Part shown: positions 41,284 to 49,157 of the stretch, piece after piece
Layout of the letters: each line of letters starts with the position of its first letter
How positions within the stretch are numbered: the first letter of the stretch is position 1
Source: Glycomyces luteolus
GTDB lineage: Bacteria > Actinomycetota > Actinomycetes > Mycobacteriales > Micromonosporaceae
Direction: 5' to 3'
DNA length: 64,000 bases
Assembly: GCF_027622875.1 (NCBI RefSeq)
Contig: NZ_JAPZVP010000003.1
Location: 254,627 to 318,626, forward strand
Notes under the pieces: model-generated
What the model was told of the DNA's origin: nothing
The model's input: only the letters and a program-made list of their open reading frames with translations
Databases searched by the model: none
Translations under genes and position numbers: made by a program

Positions 41284-42467
41284 GGCGGGCTCCTTCCGGT
41301 TGGACGAATGCGGGGACGGAATCCTAACCGAGGCGCCAGTGTCACGGTCTTGCCCGCGGGGAGGCGCTTCCACCAGTGGTGGTAGCGGCTGTAGACATCG
41401 GGGTCGCGGTCGGTGAGGAGCGCGGTGAGCGCTTCGGCTTCGGCGGCGAGTCCGGCCCAGTCGTCGTCGGTGAGAGGCCGGAACGCGGTGGCCTCGATGC
41501 CGTGGGGGCCACTGCGCCAGACGCCGGCGGCGCGGCCGTCGACGAGGATCATCGGAAGGACGTCGCCGTTGTTGCGGATGAGGGCGGTGCGCAGTTCAGG
41601 CGGGACGGTGCGGCCGCGGTCGTGGTGGGCGAGGAACACGTTGTCCCACATGGCCATCAGTCGTGGGGGTGCGGGGGTGTCGGCGTCGGGGATCTGGGCT
41701 TCGGGCAGGTCGTAGAGTGCGGTGCCGTCGGGGCCTTGGTATCGGCGCAGGCGTTCGCCGAGGGCCTTGACGGCTTGTTTCACCCTGCCGCGCTGGACCA
41801 TTGCGAACTGGGCGACGTCGGGGACGGAGGCGGGGCCGAAGCCGGAGAGGTAGCGGAGGACGAGGCCTTGGAGGGCGGCGTCGGCGGCGTCGCGGTCGCC
41901 GAGGACGGGCCGGTCGGGCGCGGCGAGGTAGGCGACCTTCTCGTTGAAGGACCAGGGGCCGCCGAGCGGGACTCGAAGGAGGGGCGCGTATTGGCGGATG
42001 CCGGGCCAGACGGCTTTCGCGGTCTCGGTGCCGAGTCGTTCGGCGAGGCGGGCTTCGCATTCGCGGGCGGTGCGCACTTCGGTGGCGAAGTCGAGGATGT
42101 CGGCGGCGTGGGTGGCGGCTTCACTTGGGGTGACGCCGGATTCGGCGATGCGGCCGCCGAGTTTCGCGGCGTAGAGGGACGGCTCGGTGGCTTCTCGGAA
42201 CGGCCGGTATTCGTCGGCGGCGACGGCGTGGAGGGTCATGCGGATCGGGTTGCCGCGCACGAGGTCGTAGGAGGCGAAGGCGGCGTCGAGGTCGGCGGGG
42301 TCGAAGTCCGCGACGCGGTTCCACAGTCCGATGTAGGGGGAGGCGGGCGACTGGGCCTGGACGGCGACGGCGGAGCGGACGGCGGCGAGCGCGTCGCCCG
42401 GTCGGCGCTGCAGGAGGGACTGCCGGTCGAGGAGCGCGCGGTTGAGCTGGTCGGCGGTGAGCTGCAT
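41280..42467 (-). CDS. Winged-helix HTH_42 protein, AlkZ-like DNA glycosylase candidate
   Basis: 395 residues, the family's usual length. Typical blocks: LNRALLDRQSLLQRRPGDAL, VQAQSPASPYIGLW, NPIRMTLHAVAADEYRPF and RLMAMWDNVFLAHHDRGR. Gln37-Ala-Gln39 matches the Q-x-Q catalytic motif of AlkZ-type glycosylases, which unhook DNA crosslinks; family members are often annotated only as winged-helix DNA-binding proteins. In an operon with an NmrA-type reductase (4-bp gap) and OsmC. Confidence 0.83.
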   Translation of the reverse strand: MQLTADQLNRALLDRQSLLQRRPGDALAAVRSAVAVQAQSPASPYIGLWNRVADFDPADLDAAFASYDLVRGNPIRMTLHAVAADEYRPFREATEPSLYAAKLGGRIAESGVTPSEAATHAADILDFATEVRTARECEARLAERLGTETAKAVWPGIRQYAPLLRVPLGGPWSFNEKVAYLAAPDRPVLGDRDAADAALQGLVLRYLSGFGPASVPDVAQFAMVQRGRVKQAVKALGERLRRYQGPDGTALYDLPEAQIPDADTPAPPRLMAMWDNVFLAHHDRGRTVPPELRTALIRNNGDVLPMILVDGRAAGVWRSGPHGIEATAFRPLTDDDWAGLAAEAEALTALLTDRDPDVYSRYHHWWKRLPAGKTVTLAPRLGFRPRIRPTGRSPP

Positions 42468-42471
42468 GGGG

Positions 42472-43296
42472 TCAGCGTCGCAGGTGGGCTGCGAGGCTCG
42501 TCGGGGGCGTCCCTGTCAGGCGCTCGATGTCGCCGGGCGCGGCGGCGAAGCGGGCTTCGCGCACGGACCGGAACATGCTGGCGTAGGCCTCGATGAGCCA
42601 GGCGGGTTCGCCGTCGGCGGCGAGGCGGGCGCGGTAGTCGGCGTCGTCGATCGCCCGGTACCGCATGGGTCTTCCGAGTGCTTCGGTCGCGGCCCGGGCG
42701 ATCTGGTCGCCGGTGAGGGCTTCGGGGCCGGTGAGGTCGAGGACGCCTTCGGTGCGGGCGGTCGCGGCGGCGGCCAGCGCGCGGGCGACATCGTCGCGGG
42801 TGCAGAAGGAGGTGCCGGGGGCGCCGTCGCCGAGCGGCAGGGCGAGCTCGCCGGTGCGCGCGGCGTCGTCGAGCCAGGTGGCGGCGAAGAAGTCGGCGAA
42901 CACGGAGGTGCGGGCCAGGCAGTGGGGGCGGTCGGCGAGGAGCGCTTCGGTCTCCTGGTGGCCGGGCGAGTAGTAGAAGCGCGAGTCGGGGGCGATGTCG
43001 AGGATGCTGGTGTAGACGATGTGGACGTCGGCGGGGCAGGCGGCGATGACGTTGCGGTGGTGGCGGGTCATGGTCTCGGCGGTGCCGTCGCTGGAGACCA
43101 TCACGAGTGTGTCGAGTCCGCGGAGGGCCTCGTTCAGGGACTCGGGGTCGTCGTAGTCGGCACGGCGGGCGGTGATGCCGGGGGCGACGGCTTCGGGGCG
43201 GCGGGCGAGGGCGACGAGGTCTTCTCGGCCCGCGGCGAGAAGGTGGCGGATGACGCCTGAGCCGACGCCGCCGGTGGCTCCGGTAATGCCGATCAT
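42472..43296 (-). CDS. NAD(P)H-binding protein, NmrA/QorB-like atypical SDR
   Basis: 274 residues. MIGITGATGGVGSGVIRHLL binds the cofactor; IVYTSILDIAPDSRFYYSPG and TEALLADRPHCLARTSVFAD are typical. First of three coupled genes with the AlkZ-like protein and OsmC, so a set for electrophile or peroxide damage. Promoter not resolved. Confidence 0.85.
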   Translation of the reverse strand: MIGITGATGGVGSGVIRHLLAAGREDLVALARRPEAVAPGITARRADYDDPESLNEALRGLDTLVMVSSDGTAETMTRHHRNVIAACPADVHIVYTSILDIAPDSRFYYSPGHQETEALLADRPHCLARTSVFADFFAATWLDDAARTGELALPLGDGAPGTSFCTRDDVARALAAAATARTEGVLDLTGPEALTGDQIARAATEALGRPMRYRAIDDADYRARLAADGEPAWLIEAYASMFRSVREARFAAAPGDIERLTGTPPTSLAAHLRR

Positions 43297-43393
43297 GGGT
43301 CTCCGTTCAGCGTCGGGCCCCGGTCGCGGTGTGGCGGCAGGGGCGGTGCGCTTCCCATTGTGCCCGGTACGGGGCGGATCGGCGTCGAGTGCG

Positions 43394-43428
43394 CGTCGGG
43401 GCCGGATCCTGGTAGTCCGGCCCCGGCG
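43394..43428 (-). terminator. 13-bp hairpin terminator of the SRPBCC gene
   Basis: CGTCGGGGCCGGA pairs with TCCGGCCCCGGCG (one G-T pair) just past the SRPBCC stop on the minus strand; it separates that gene from the next operon. Confidence 0.7.
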
Positions 43429-43440
43429 TCTCCGCGGGGT

Positions 43441-43863
43441 TCAGGCTTTCGCGAGGTAGGCGAGGCAGGAGTCGAGCAGCATCTGGCTGCCTTCCTTGGC
43501 CATGTCGTACTCCTCCTTCGTCGCGCAGGTCTGCGAGATGGTGAGGCGGGTGCGGTCCTCGCCGAGGCCGACCAGGTCGAGGCGCATGACCTCTTCGCCG
43601 CCGCCGGGCGTGTCCATGCCCATGAGGAGCAGTTCGTGCTCGACGACCTCGATGTAGCGGCCGGTGATCGGGAACTCCTGGCCGTCGGGGGTGACGACGG
43701 TGGCGGTGTAGCGGCCGTTCGGGGTGGGGTCCATCGACACCGAGCCGGCCTTGGAGTAGCTCCACGCCTCGTAGGGCTCGTCTTCGGTCCAGGCGGCCCA
43801 GACGGCGGCGATGGGGGCGTCGGCTTCGGCGGTGAGGGTGTAGGTCAGGTCGTCGGCGCTCAT
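43441..43863 (-). CDS. SRPBCC (AHSA1-type) protein
   Basis: 140 residues. LTAEADAPIAAVWAAWTEDE, then VSMDPTPNGRYTATVVTPDG and a final helix. Hydrophobic-ligand pocket protein of unknown ligand; usually such genes come with an ArsR regulator, which is absent here. Divergent from the EACC1-caspase genes, with 129 bp between. Confidence 0.82.
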   Translation of the reverse strand: MSADDLTYTLTAEADAPIAAVWAAWTEDEPYEAWSYSKAGSVSMDPTPNGRYTATVVTPDGQEFPITGRYIEVVEHELLLMGMDTPGGGEEVMRLDLVGLGEDRTRLTISQTCATKEEYDMAKEGSQMLLDSCLAYLAKA

Positions 43864-43992
43864 CGGGATCTCCTTGATTCGTGTCGTTCGGTGTATGCCC
43901 GTATAGACGAGCGGGCTCAGCGGGATTCATCGCCGCGGCGAGAAGGATTTTCGAGTCCTCCGGGAGTGGCGGCCGTCTGGGAGAATTCGGGG

Positions 43993-44352
43993 ATGGACGT
44001 CGAGATTACGATCGCAGGTTCCGAGGATGCCCGGGGCGAGCTGGAGTCCTTGCGGCAGTGGCTGAACCAGGACGAGGACTACCGGGGCCTGGTCGACTTC
44101 GCGCCCGCCGAGATCAAGCCGGGCGAGCTCGGGGCTCTGCAGGAGATCCTGCTGGCGGCGATCGCCGCCGGCGGGCTCGACGCGCTCGGCCGCACCATCG
44201 CCGTCTGGCTCCAGACCCGCCAGTCGACGATCGCGGTGAAGCTCCGCGCCGACGGCACCATCGAAGAGGTGAGTGCGAGCGGCCCTATCGCGAAGACCGT
44301 GGCCGAGAACGTGTTCGGCGACGATCCCAAGCGGCTCGGCCAGGGCGGATAG
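43993..44352 (+). CDS. EACC1 (effector-associated constant component 1) protein
   Basis: 119 residues. The family pattern is clear: a first strand VEITIAGSEDARGELESLRQ, a short WLNQDEDYRG, PAEIKPGELGALQEILLAAI, GLDALGRTIAVWLQTRQSTI and a closing strand VKLRADGTIEEV. EACC1 is a small adaptor found beside variable effectors (caspases, trypsins, STAND ATPases) in predicted bacterial conflict systems. It is 3 bp upstream of the caspase gene, so the two are an operon. Confidence 0.85.
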   Translation: MDVEITIAGSEDARGELESLRQWLNQDEDYRGLVDFAPAEIKPGELGALQEILLAAIAAGGLDALGRTIAVWLQTRQSTIAVKLRADGTIEEVSASGPIAKTVAENVFGDDPKRLGQGG

Positions 44353-44355
44353 CGG

Positions 44356-45489
44356 ATGCGCCTCCCCGACGGCGCGCGGTCCCGGGCCCTGCTCATCGGC
44401 ACCGGCGCGTACGAGCACCTGAACGGCGTGCCCGAGATCCGGTCCAACCTCAGGGCGCTGAAGTCGGCGCTCGAGTCGTACACCGGCCTGCCGCCCGAGC
44501 ACTGCCGCACGCTCCTCGACCCACCCGACCTCGCCGCGGTCGGCCGCGAGGTGGAGGCCGCGACCAGGGACGCCGCCGATCTCCTGCTCATCTACTACAG
44601 CGGCCACGGCCTCGTCGCCTCCGACGGGCTCCTGCACCTCGCGCTGCCCCAGACCTCGCAGCGGCTGCTGCCTTGGAGCGGCATCCCCTTCAAGCTGCTG
44701 CACCACGCCGTCCAGGTCTCGCGCGCGAAGACGAAGGTGCTCATCCTCGACTGCTGCTTCTCCGGGAAGGCCACCCAGCTGCTGAGCGGCGAGGAGAGCA
44801 CTATCCTCGGCCAGATCACGGCGAACGGCGCGTTCACGCTCACGTCCTCTCCCGCGAACGAGCCGTCCTTCGCCGTCGACGGCCGCGGCCACACCGTGTT
44901 CACCGGTGCACTGCTGAAGGTGCTGGAACACGGCAGCCCGCGTGCGGGAGCGATGCTGACCCTCGGCGACATCCACCTCGAGCTCCTCCACCACGCCCAG
45001 GCGAATCACCTCCCCGAACCGCAGAAACTCGGGACGCACACCGCCGAACTGCTGCCGCTCGCGAGGAACCGTCAGGCCGAGAGCGACGAGGCCGGTTCCC
45101 TCAGCGATCCGGCGATCAATGCGCCGGGGTCGGTCGCTCCCGCGAAGGCGGACCCGAAGCTCAAGTACCGGTCGTTCGCGGATGCCCTGGTGACCGCCCG
45201 CGACATCGAAGCGGCGCAGTTCAAGACCGTGCGGCTCACCGCGGGATACGACGAGGACGAAGTGGACGACTTCCTCGACAAGGCGGCGGCCGCGCTGGAC
45301 GATCCGCCGCTGGGCCCGCAGCGGATGCGGCCCGAGGACGTCAGGAACAGCCATTTCACGACCACCCGGATGCGGGAGGGCTACGACGTGGAGGAGGTCG
45401 ATTCGTTCCTCGACCGGGTCGAGCTCGAATTCCTACGGCGTCAGTCGCTCGCCGCTCAGTACGCCGCTGAATTCGGCACTGGAGCCTGA
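44356..45489 (+). CDS. Caspase-like (C14) protease with two C-terminal DivI1A repeats
   Basis: 377 residues. Caspase p20-like domain about 8-235: SRALLIGTGAYEHLNGVPEI, catalytic His84 in LLLIYYSGHGL, catalytic Cys134 in VLILDCCFSGKA; HTVFTGALLKVLEHG continues the p10-like part. After a Pro/Ala linker come two DivI1A motifs, 283-314 (RDIEAAQFKTVRLTAGYDEDEVDDFLDK region) and 328-360 (AFTTTRM-like, GYDVEEVDSFLDRVE). Caspases here are expected to run abortive cell death; DivI1A motifs mark DivIVA-type polar or septal proteins, so the protease may be placed at curved membrane or bind DivIVA. Confidence 0.88.
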   Translation: MRLPDGARSRALLIGTGAYEHLNGVPEIRSNLRALKSALESYTGLPPEHCRTLLDPPDLAAVGREVEAATRDAADLLLIYYSGHGLVASDGLLHLALPQTSQRLLPWSGIPFKLLHHAVQVSRAKTKVLILDCCFSGKATQLLSGEESTILGQITANGAFTLTSSPANEPSFAVDGRGHTVFTGALLKVLEHGSPRAGAMLTLGDIHLELLHHAQANHLPEPQKLGTHTAELLPLARNRQAESDEAGSLSDPAINAPGSVAPAKADPKLKYRSFADALVTARDIEAAQFKTVRLTAGYDEDEVDDFLDKAAAALDDPPLGPQRMRPEDVRNSHFTTTRMREGYDVEEVDSFLDRVELEFLRRQSLAAQYAAEFGTGA

Positions 45490-45597
45490 ACCCGCTGCTG
45501 CGACCGCCCGGCCACCGGGAAGGCGGTTGCGGCACAGTCGGACCAGGCGTAGGTTCGACCGCGGATACGCCGAGGAATGGGAGTCGAGGTTCGCATA

Positions 45598-46179
45598 ATG
45601 GGAAAGACGTACGACGTGATCGACGGTCGCCTGCGCGAGTTCATCGAGGCGCAGCCGGTGTTTTTCGTGGCCACCGCGCCGCTCGCCCAGGACGGCCACG
45701 TCAACCTCTCCCCCAAGGGCCACAACGGTTCGCTCAAAGTCCTCGACGAGCTGACCGTGGCCTACCTCGACTTCGGCGGCTCCGGCGCTGAGACCCACGC
45801 GCACCTGCGCGAGAACGGCCGTGTCACCCTCATGTGGTGCGCCTTCACCGGCCCGCCGAACATCGTGCGCGTCCACGGCACCGGCGAGGCCGTCTACCGG
45901 GACGACCCGCGCTTCGAGGAGCTCATCCCCCGGTTCGCGGAGGCCGACGGTCCGGGCGTGCGGGGGATCATCGTGGTGCGCGCCAAGCGCATCAGCGACA
46001 CCTGCGGGTTCGGGGTGCCCCTTATGGAGTATCAGGAGGACCGGCCGCTCCTGCGGCAGTTCCTGGGCCGCAAGAGCGACGACGAGTTCGCCCAGTACTG
46101 CGAGTCCAAGGAGTACAACGTGAAGAGCATCGACGGGCTCCCGGCCCTGCCGCTGCCACTGCCGCCGCGCAGCAGCTGA
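45598..46179 (+). CDS. Pyridoxamine 5'-phosphate oxidase-family flavin protein
   Basis: 193 residues from the ATG at 45598; an ATG at 45577 is possible. FVATAPLAQDGHVNLSPKGH and TLMWCAFTGPPNIVRVHGTG mark the split-barrel flavin fold of the PNPOx-like FMN/F420 group. C-terminal TCGFGVPLMEYQEDRPLL is typical. Substrate unknown. It follows the caspase gene by 108 bp, with a weak hairpin in between, so probably not in the same unit. Confidence 0.82.
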   Translation: MGKTYDVIDGRLREFIEAQPVFFVATAPLAQDGHVNLSPKGHNGSLKVLDELTVAYLDFGGSGAETHAHLRENGRVTLMWCAFTGPPNIVRVHGTGEAVYRDDPRFEELIPRFAEADGPGVRGIIVVRAKRISDTCGFGVPLMEYQEDRPLLRQFLGRKSDDEFAQYCESKEYNVKSIDGLPALPLPLPPRSS

Positions 46180-46190
46180 AACGCGTTCAG

Positions 46191-46221
46191 GGGCCGCACC
46201 AGTTCAATCCGGGTGCGGCCC
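46191..46221. terminator. 10-bp hairpin between convergent genes
   Basis: GGGCCGCACC pairs with GGTGCGGCCC around an 11-nt loop, between the flavin protein and the monooxygenase. Confidence 0.7.
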
Positions 46222-46233
46222 TTCCTGTTTTCA

Positions 46234-47355
46234 CTAGTCGACGATCGCATCCAGCTCGATCGCGTCCTTCGCGGCGTCCGTGCGCGCGGTCCGCTGCTCC
46301 GGGGACGTCCCCTGCGGGTCCAGCAGGGCCAGCGCCTGGTTCACGTCGGCGAACGGGCGCATACGCCGCTCATAGCGGGCGAAGGCCAGCTCGTGGTCGT
46401 CGGTGCGGCCGAGCTCGAGGGCGAGGACGTAGGCGCCGACCAGGGCGAGGCTGGTGCCCTGTCCCGAGGTGGGGGCGGCGCAGTGGGCGGCGTCGCCGAG
46501 GAGGGCGACGCGGCCCTCGGACCAGGTGTCCATTTTGATCTGTGCCATGGCGTCGAAGTAGAAGTCCTCGGCCTTCCACATCCGCTCGACGAAGCCGGGC
46601 ACCTCCCAGCCGAAGCCGGTGAGGTGGTCGGCGATGAGCTGCTTCTGCGCGTTCACGTCCCGGTAGTCGTATTCGATCGGGGCGGAGGCGAACCCGAGGT
46701 AGATGCGGAGTTCCCGGTTGTCGCGCACGGTCATCACCGCGCCGCCGCTGGCGCCGTCGTTGAACCAGGTCTGCCAGTGCTCCAGGCCGAGGAAGTTCTC
46801 CTGGCTGAACACGCCGAGATAGCTGCCGAGGTGGTCGGTGTACTGCGATTCGGGGCCGAAGACGAGCTTGCGGGTGTTGGAGTGGAGGCCGTCGGCGCCG
46901 ATGACGAGGTCGAAACGGCGCGGGGCGGCGTGCTCGAATTCGACCAGGACCCCTTCCGCCTCTTGGTGGATGGCGGTGATCGAGTCGCCGAAGACGTATT
47001 CGATGCCGTCGTTCTCGGCGTGGACGAGGTCGACGAGGTCTTCGCGGAGGATCTCGATGTCGTCGGAGTCGACGCCGCCGGAGGAGAGCGCGAACTCCTC
47101 GGAGCGGAAGATCTCGTTGCCTTCGGGGTCGAGCATGTCCATGCCGTTGCTGTGGTTGGCGAGTGCGCGGGCCTTGGTCTCGAGTCCCATGCGGCGGAGC
47201 ACCGTGAGGGCCGCGCCGCGGACGTCGATGGCCTGGCCGCCTCGGCGGAGGCGCGGGGCGCGTTCGAGGACGACGGGGGTGAGGCCCTGCTCGCGCAGCC
47301 AGTAGGCGAGGGCGGTGCCGGCGATGCTGGAGCCTGAGATGAGGACGGTGGCCAT
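46234..47355 (-). CDS. FAD-dependent aromatic-type monooxygenase
   Basis: 373 residues from the ATG after GGAGGG. FAD motifs: VLISGSSIAGTALAYWLREQ (GxGxxG variant), DLVIGADGLHSNTRK (DG motif), and LLGDAAHCAAPTSGQGTSLA (GD motif). PHBH/TetX-like hydroxylase fold; it may modify an antibiotic or aromatic. Divergent from a GntR-TetR fusion regulator, a common pairing for drug-inactivating flavoenzymes. Confidence 0.88.
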   Translation of the reverse strand: MATVLISGSSIAGTALAYWLREQGLTPVVLERAPRLRRGGQAIDVRGAALTVLRRMGLETKARALANHSNGMDMLDPEGNEIFRSEEFALSSGGVDSDDIEILREDLVDLVHAENDGIEYVFGDSITAIHQEAEGVLVEFEHAAPRRFDLVIGADGLHSNTRKLVFGPESQYTDHLGSYLGVFSQENFLGLEHWQTWFNDGASGGAVMTVRDNRELRIYLGFASAPIEYDYRDVNAQKQLIADHLTGFGWEVPGFVERMWKAEDFYFDAMAQIKMDTWSEGRVALLGDAAHCAAPTSGQGTSLALVGAYVLALELGRTDDHELAFARYERRMRPFADVNQALALLDPQGTSPEQRTARTDAAKDAIELDAIVD

Positions 47356-47482
47356 GGGGTCCCTCCGGATACGTTGTACTGGGTTGACTGGGGCAACCGT
47401 ATGGAAGATGCCGTTGACCTGCAAATACGTGCTCCAACTGCCCTAGTGCAGATGGGATCGGGAGGGTGGGGTGCGGCTAGGA

Positions 47483-47498
47483 TCTGTCGTAGTACAGA
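47483..47498. promoter_or_regulatory. Palindrome TCTGT-N6-ACAGA before the fusion regulator gene
   Basis: 16-bp inverted repeat overlapping a TAGGAT -10-like box (47478-47483), 17 bp before the GTG. Candidate operator for the fusion regulator. Confidence 0.55.
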
Positions 47499-47515
47499 CC
47501 AGAGGGAGGGCCGCC

Positions 47516-48460
47516 GTGGCCGAGTCGACCGAGCCGCCGTACGTTCGCATCGCCGCGGAGCTGAGCAGGCGCATCGTCGATCGGGAGCTGGCTCCGGGCG
47601 ACAAGGTGCCGTCGACTCGGCAGGTCGCCCAAGATTTCGGTGTGGCGCTGGCCACTGCGACGAAGGCGCTGGATGCGCTGCGCGCCGAGGGCCTGGTGAT
47701 CACGCGCCCGCGTTCGGGCACGGTGGTCGCACCGCGCCGCGGCAAGGCGGGCGAGCCCGCCGCGGAGCTCACCCGGGAGCGGGTCCTGGGCGAGGCGATA
47801 GCGATGGCGGATGCCGAAGGGCTGGAAGCGGTCTCGATGCGCGCGGTGGCGGGCCGGTGCGGGGTCGCGCCGATGTCGCTATACCGCTTCGTCGAGGACA
47901 AAGAGGACCTGGTGAACGCGATGGCCGACAACGTGTACGGCTCGGCCGCGTTCGACCGCGACGAGTCCGCCTCGTGGCGGTCCCAAGTGGAGTCATTGTG
48001 CCGGGATCTGTGGCGGCTGCACCGTGCCCACCCCTGGCTCGGCCGCACCCAGCCGCTCACCCGGCCGCTGCCGCTGCCGAACGTGATCCGTCTCGGCGAC
48101 CGCCTGCTCGGCGCGCTCGAACCGCTCGGGCTGCCGCCGAAGCTGCACTTCGACGTGCACGTGCTCCTGTTCAGCCACATCGTGGGCCTGGCCGCGAACT
48201 TCGAGGCCGAGGACGAGGCCGTCTCCGAGACCGGGCTCTCCTCCGAGGAGTGGACCGACCTGCAGTACCAGCACCGCTTCGGCGACGAGGCCTTCATGAC
48301 CGCCCACCCTCATTTCTCGAAGCTGTTCGGCCACTTCGGTTCCATGTCGGACGGATACGACCTCGACCTCGAAGACCTCTTCGAACTCGGCCTCGGCCTC
48401 ATCCTCGACGGCATCGAGCGCCTCCCCGCGCGCAGGAGCGCCGCGGAGGAGGGCGCGTAG
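47516..48460 (+). CDS. GntR-TetR fusion transcriptional regulator
   Basis: 314 residues from the GTG behind GGGAGGG. An N-terminal GntR winged helix (about 6-72: YVRIAAELSRRIVDRELAPG, then ATATKALDALRAEGLVITRP) is followed by a TetR helix-turn-helix (about 83-130: VSMRAVAGRCGVAPMSLYRF) and a TetR C-terminal ligand domain. So two DNA-binding domains sit in one chain. Divergent monooxygenase is the likely target. Confidence 0.88.
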   Translation: MAESTEPPYVRIAAELSRRIVDRELAPGDKVPSTRQVAQDFGVALATATKALDALRAEGLVITRPRSGTVVAPRRGKAGEPAAELTRERVLGEAIAMADAEGLEAVSMRAVAGRCGVAPMSLYRFVEDKEDLVNAMADNVYGSAAFDRDESASWRSQVESLCRDLWRLHRAHPWLGRTQPLTRPLPLPNVIRLGDRLLGALEPLGLPPKLHFDVHVLLFSHIVGLAANFEAEDEAVSETGLSSEEWTDLQYQHRFGDEAFMTAHPHFSKLFGHFGSMSDGYDLDLEDLFELGLGLILDGIERLPARRSAAEEGA

Positions 48461-48498
48461 CTCGTGGTGCGAGCAACCTGCGGGCGAAGGACCTCGGC

Positions 48499-49092
48499 TC
48501 AGGCGGCGAGTCCTCTGGTGAGCGAGGCGAACGAGCGCGTCCAGTGTGCGTTCGCCTCGTCCTCGTCGCCGAGGGCCCCTCGGAGTTCGAGGCTGCACAG
48601 GCCGTGGGCCATGGCGTTGAGCTGCACGGCGATCGGATAGGCGCCGATGTCGGTGAAGACGCCTTGGTCGACGCAGCGGCCGCAGGCCTCCACGAGCGCG
48701 TCGAAGGTGGGCTGGATGCGTCCGGCCGCCGCGGCATCGGGTTGGAACTCGGGCACCGGGCGGCCGAACATGAGCTCGTACAGGTGCGGGTTGGCGCGGG
48801 CGTTGGCGCGGTACGCGTCGCCGAGGGCGAGCAGGTCGGCGAGCGGATCGCCGGTGCGCGGCACCGCCGCGAAGGCGGCGGCGAGCCGGTCGAAGCCTTC
48901 CAGGAACATCTCGCGGAGCAGGCCCGCCTTGTCGCCGAAGAGACTGTAGACGGCGGTGGTCGAGGTGCCGGTCTCCTGCGCGACCCGCCTGGTGCTCAGG
49001 GCGGCCGGGCCCTCCGCGGCCAGGATCCGTCCGCCCGCGTCGATGAGTTCGCGCCGCAGCGTCTCGTAGTCTCGTTTCCTGGGTCTCGCCAT
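48499..49092 (-). CDS. TetR/AcrR family transcriptional regulator
   Basis: 197 residues. TRRVAQETGTSTTAVYSLFG forms the recognition helix; the C-terminal domain is TetR_C_33-like. Divergent from the epimerase-type gene at 49158, with palindromes in the shared gap. Confidence 0.9.
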   Translation of the reverse strand: MARPRKRDYETLRRELIDAGGRILAAEGPAALSTRRVAQETGTSTTAVYSLFGDKAGLLREMFLEGFDRLAAAFAAVPRTGDPLADLLALGDAYRANARANPHLYELMFGRPVPEFQPDAAAAGRIQPTFDALVEACGRCVDQGVFTDIGAYPIAVQLNAMAHGLCSLELRGALGDEDEANAHWTRSFASLTRGLAA

Positions 49093-49093
49093 G

Positions 49094-49132
49094 TTGACAA
49101 GCGTATCGTAACGTGGTTACATAACAGTGTTA
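49094..49132. promoter_or_regulatory. Promoter and palindromes between TetR and epimerase genes
   Basis: On the plus strand TTGACA (49094-49099), 17 bp, TTACAT (49117-49122). The palindrome GTAAC-GTG-GTTAC (49108-49120) covers the -10 box, and TAACA-G-TGTTA (49122-49132) covers the start-site region. A repressor bound here should block the epimerase gene and itself. Confidence 0.75.
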
Positions 49133-49157
49133 CTAAACCGTGAATCAGGAGCACCCC

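Noticed and set aside
43864-43992. ArsR regulator for the SRPBCC gene at 43441
   Set aside because: No helix-turn-helix frame is present in the gap or on either side.
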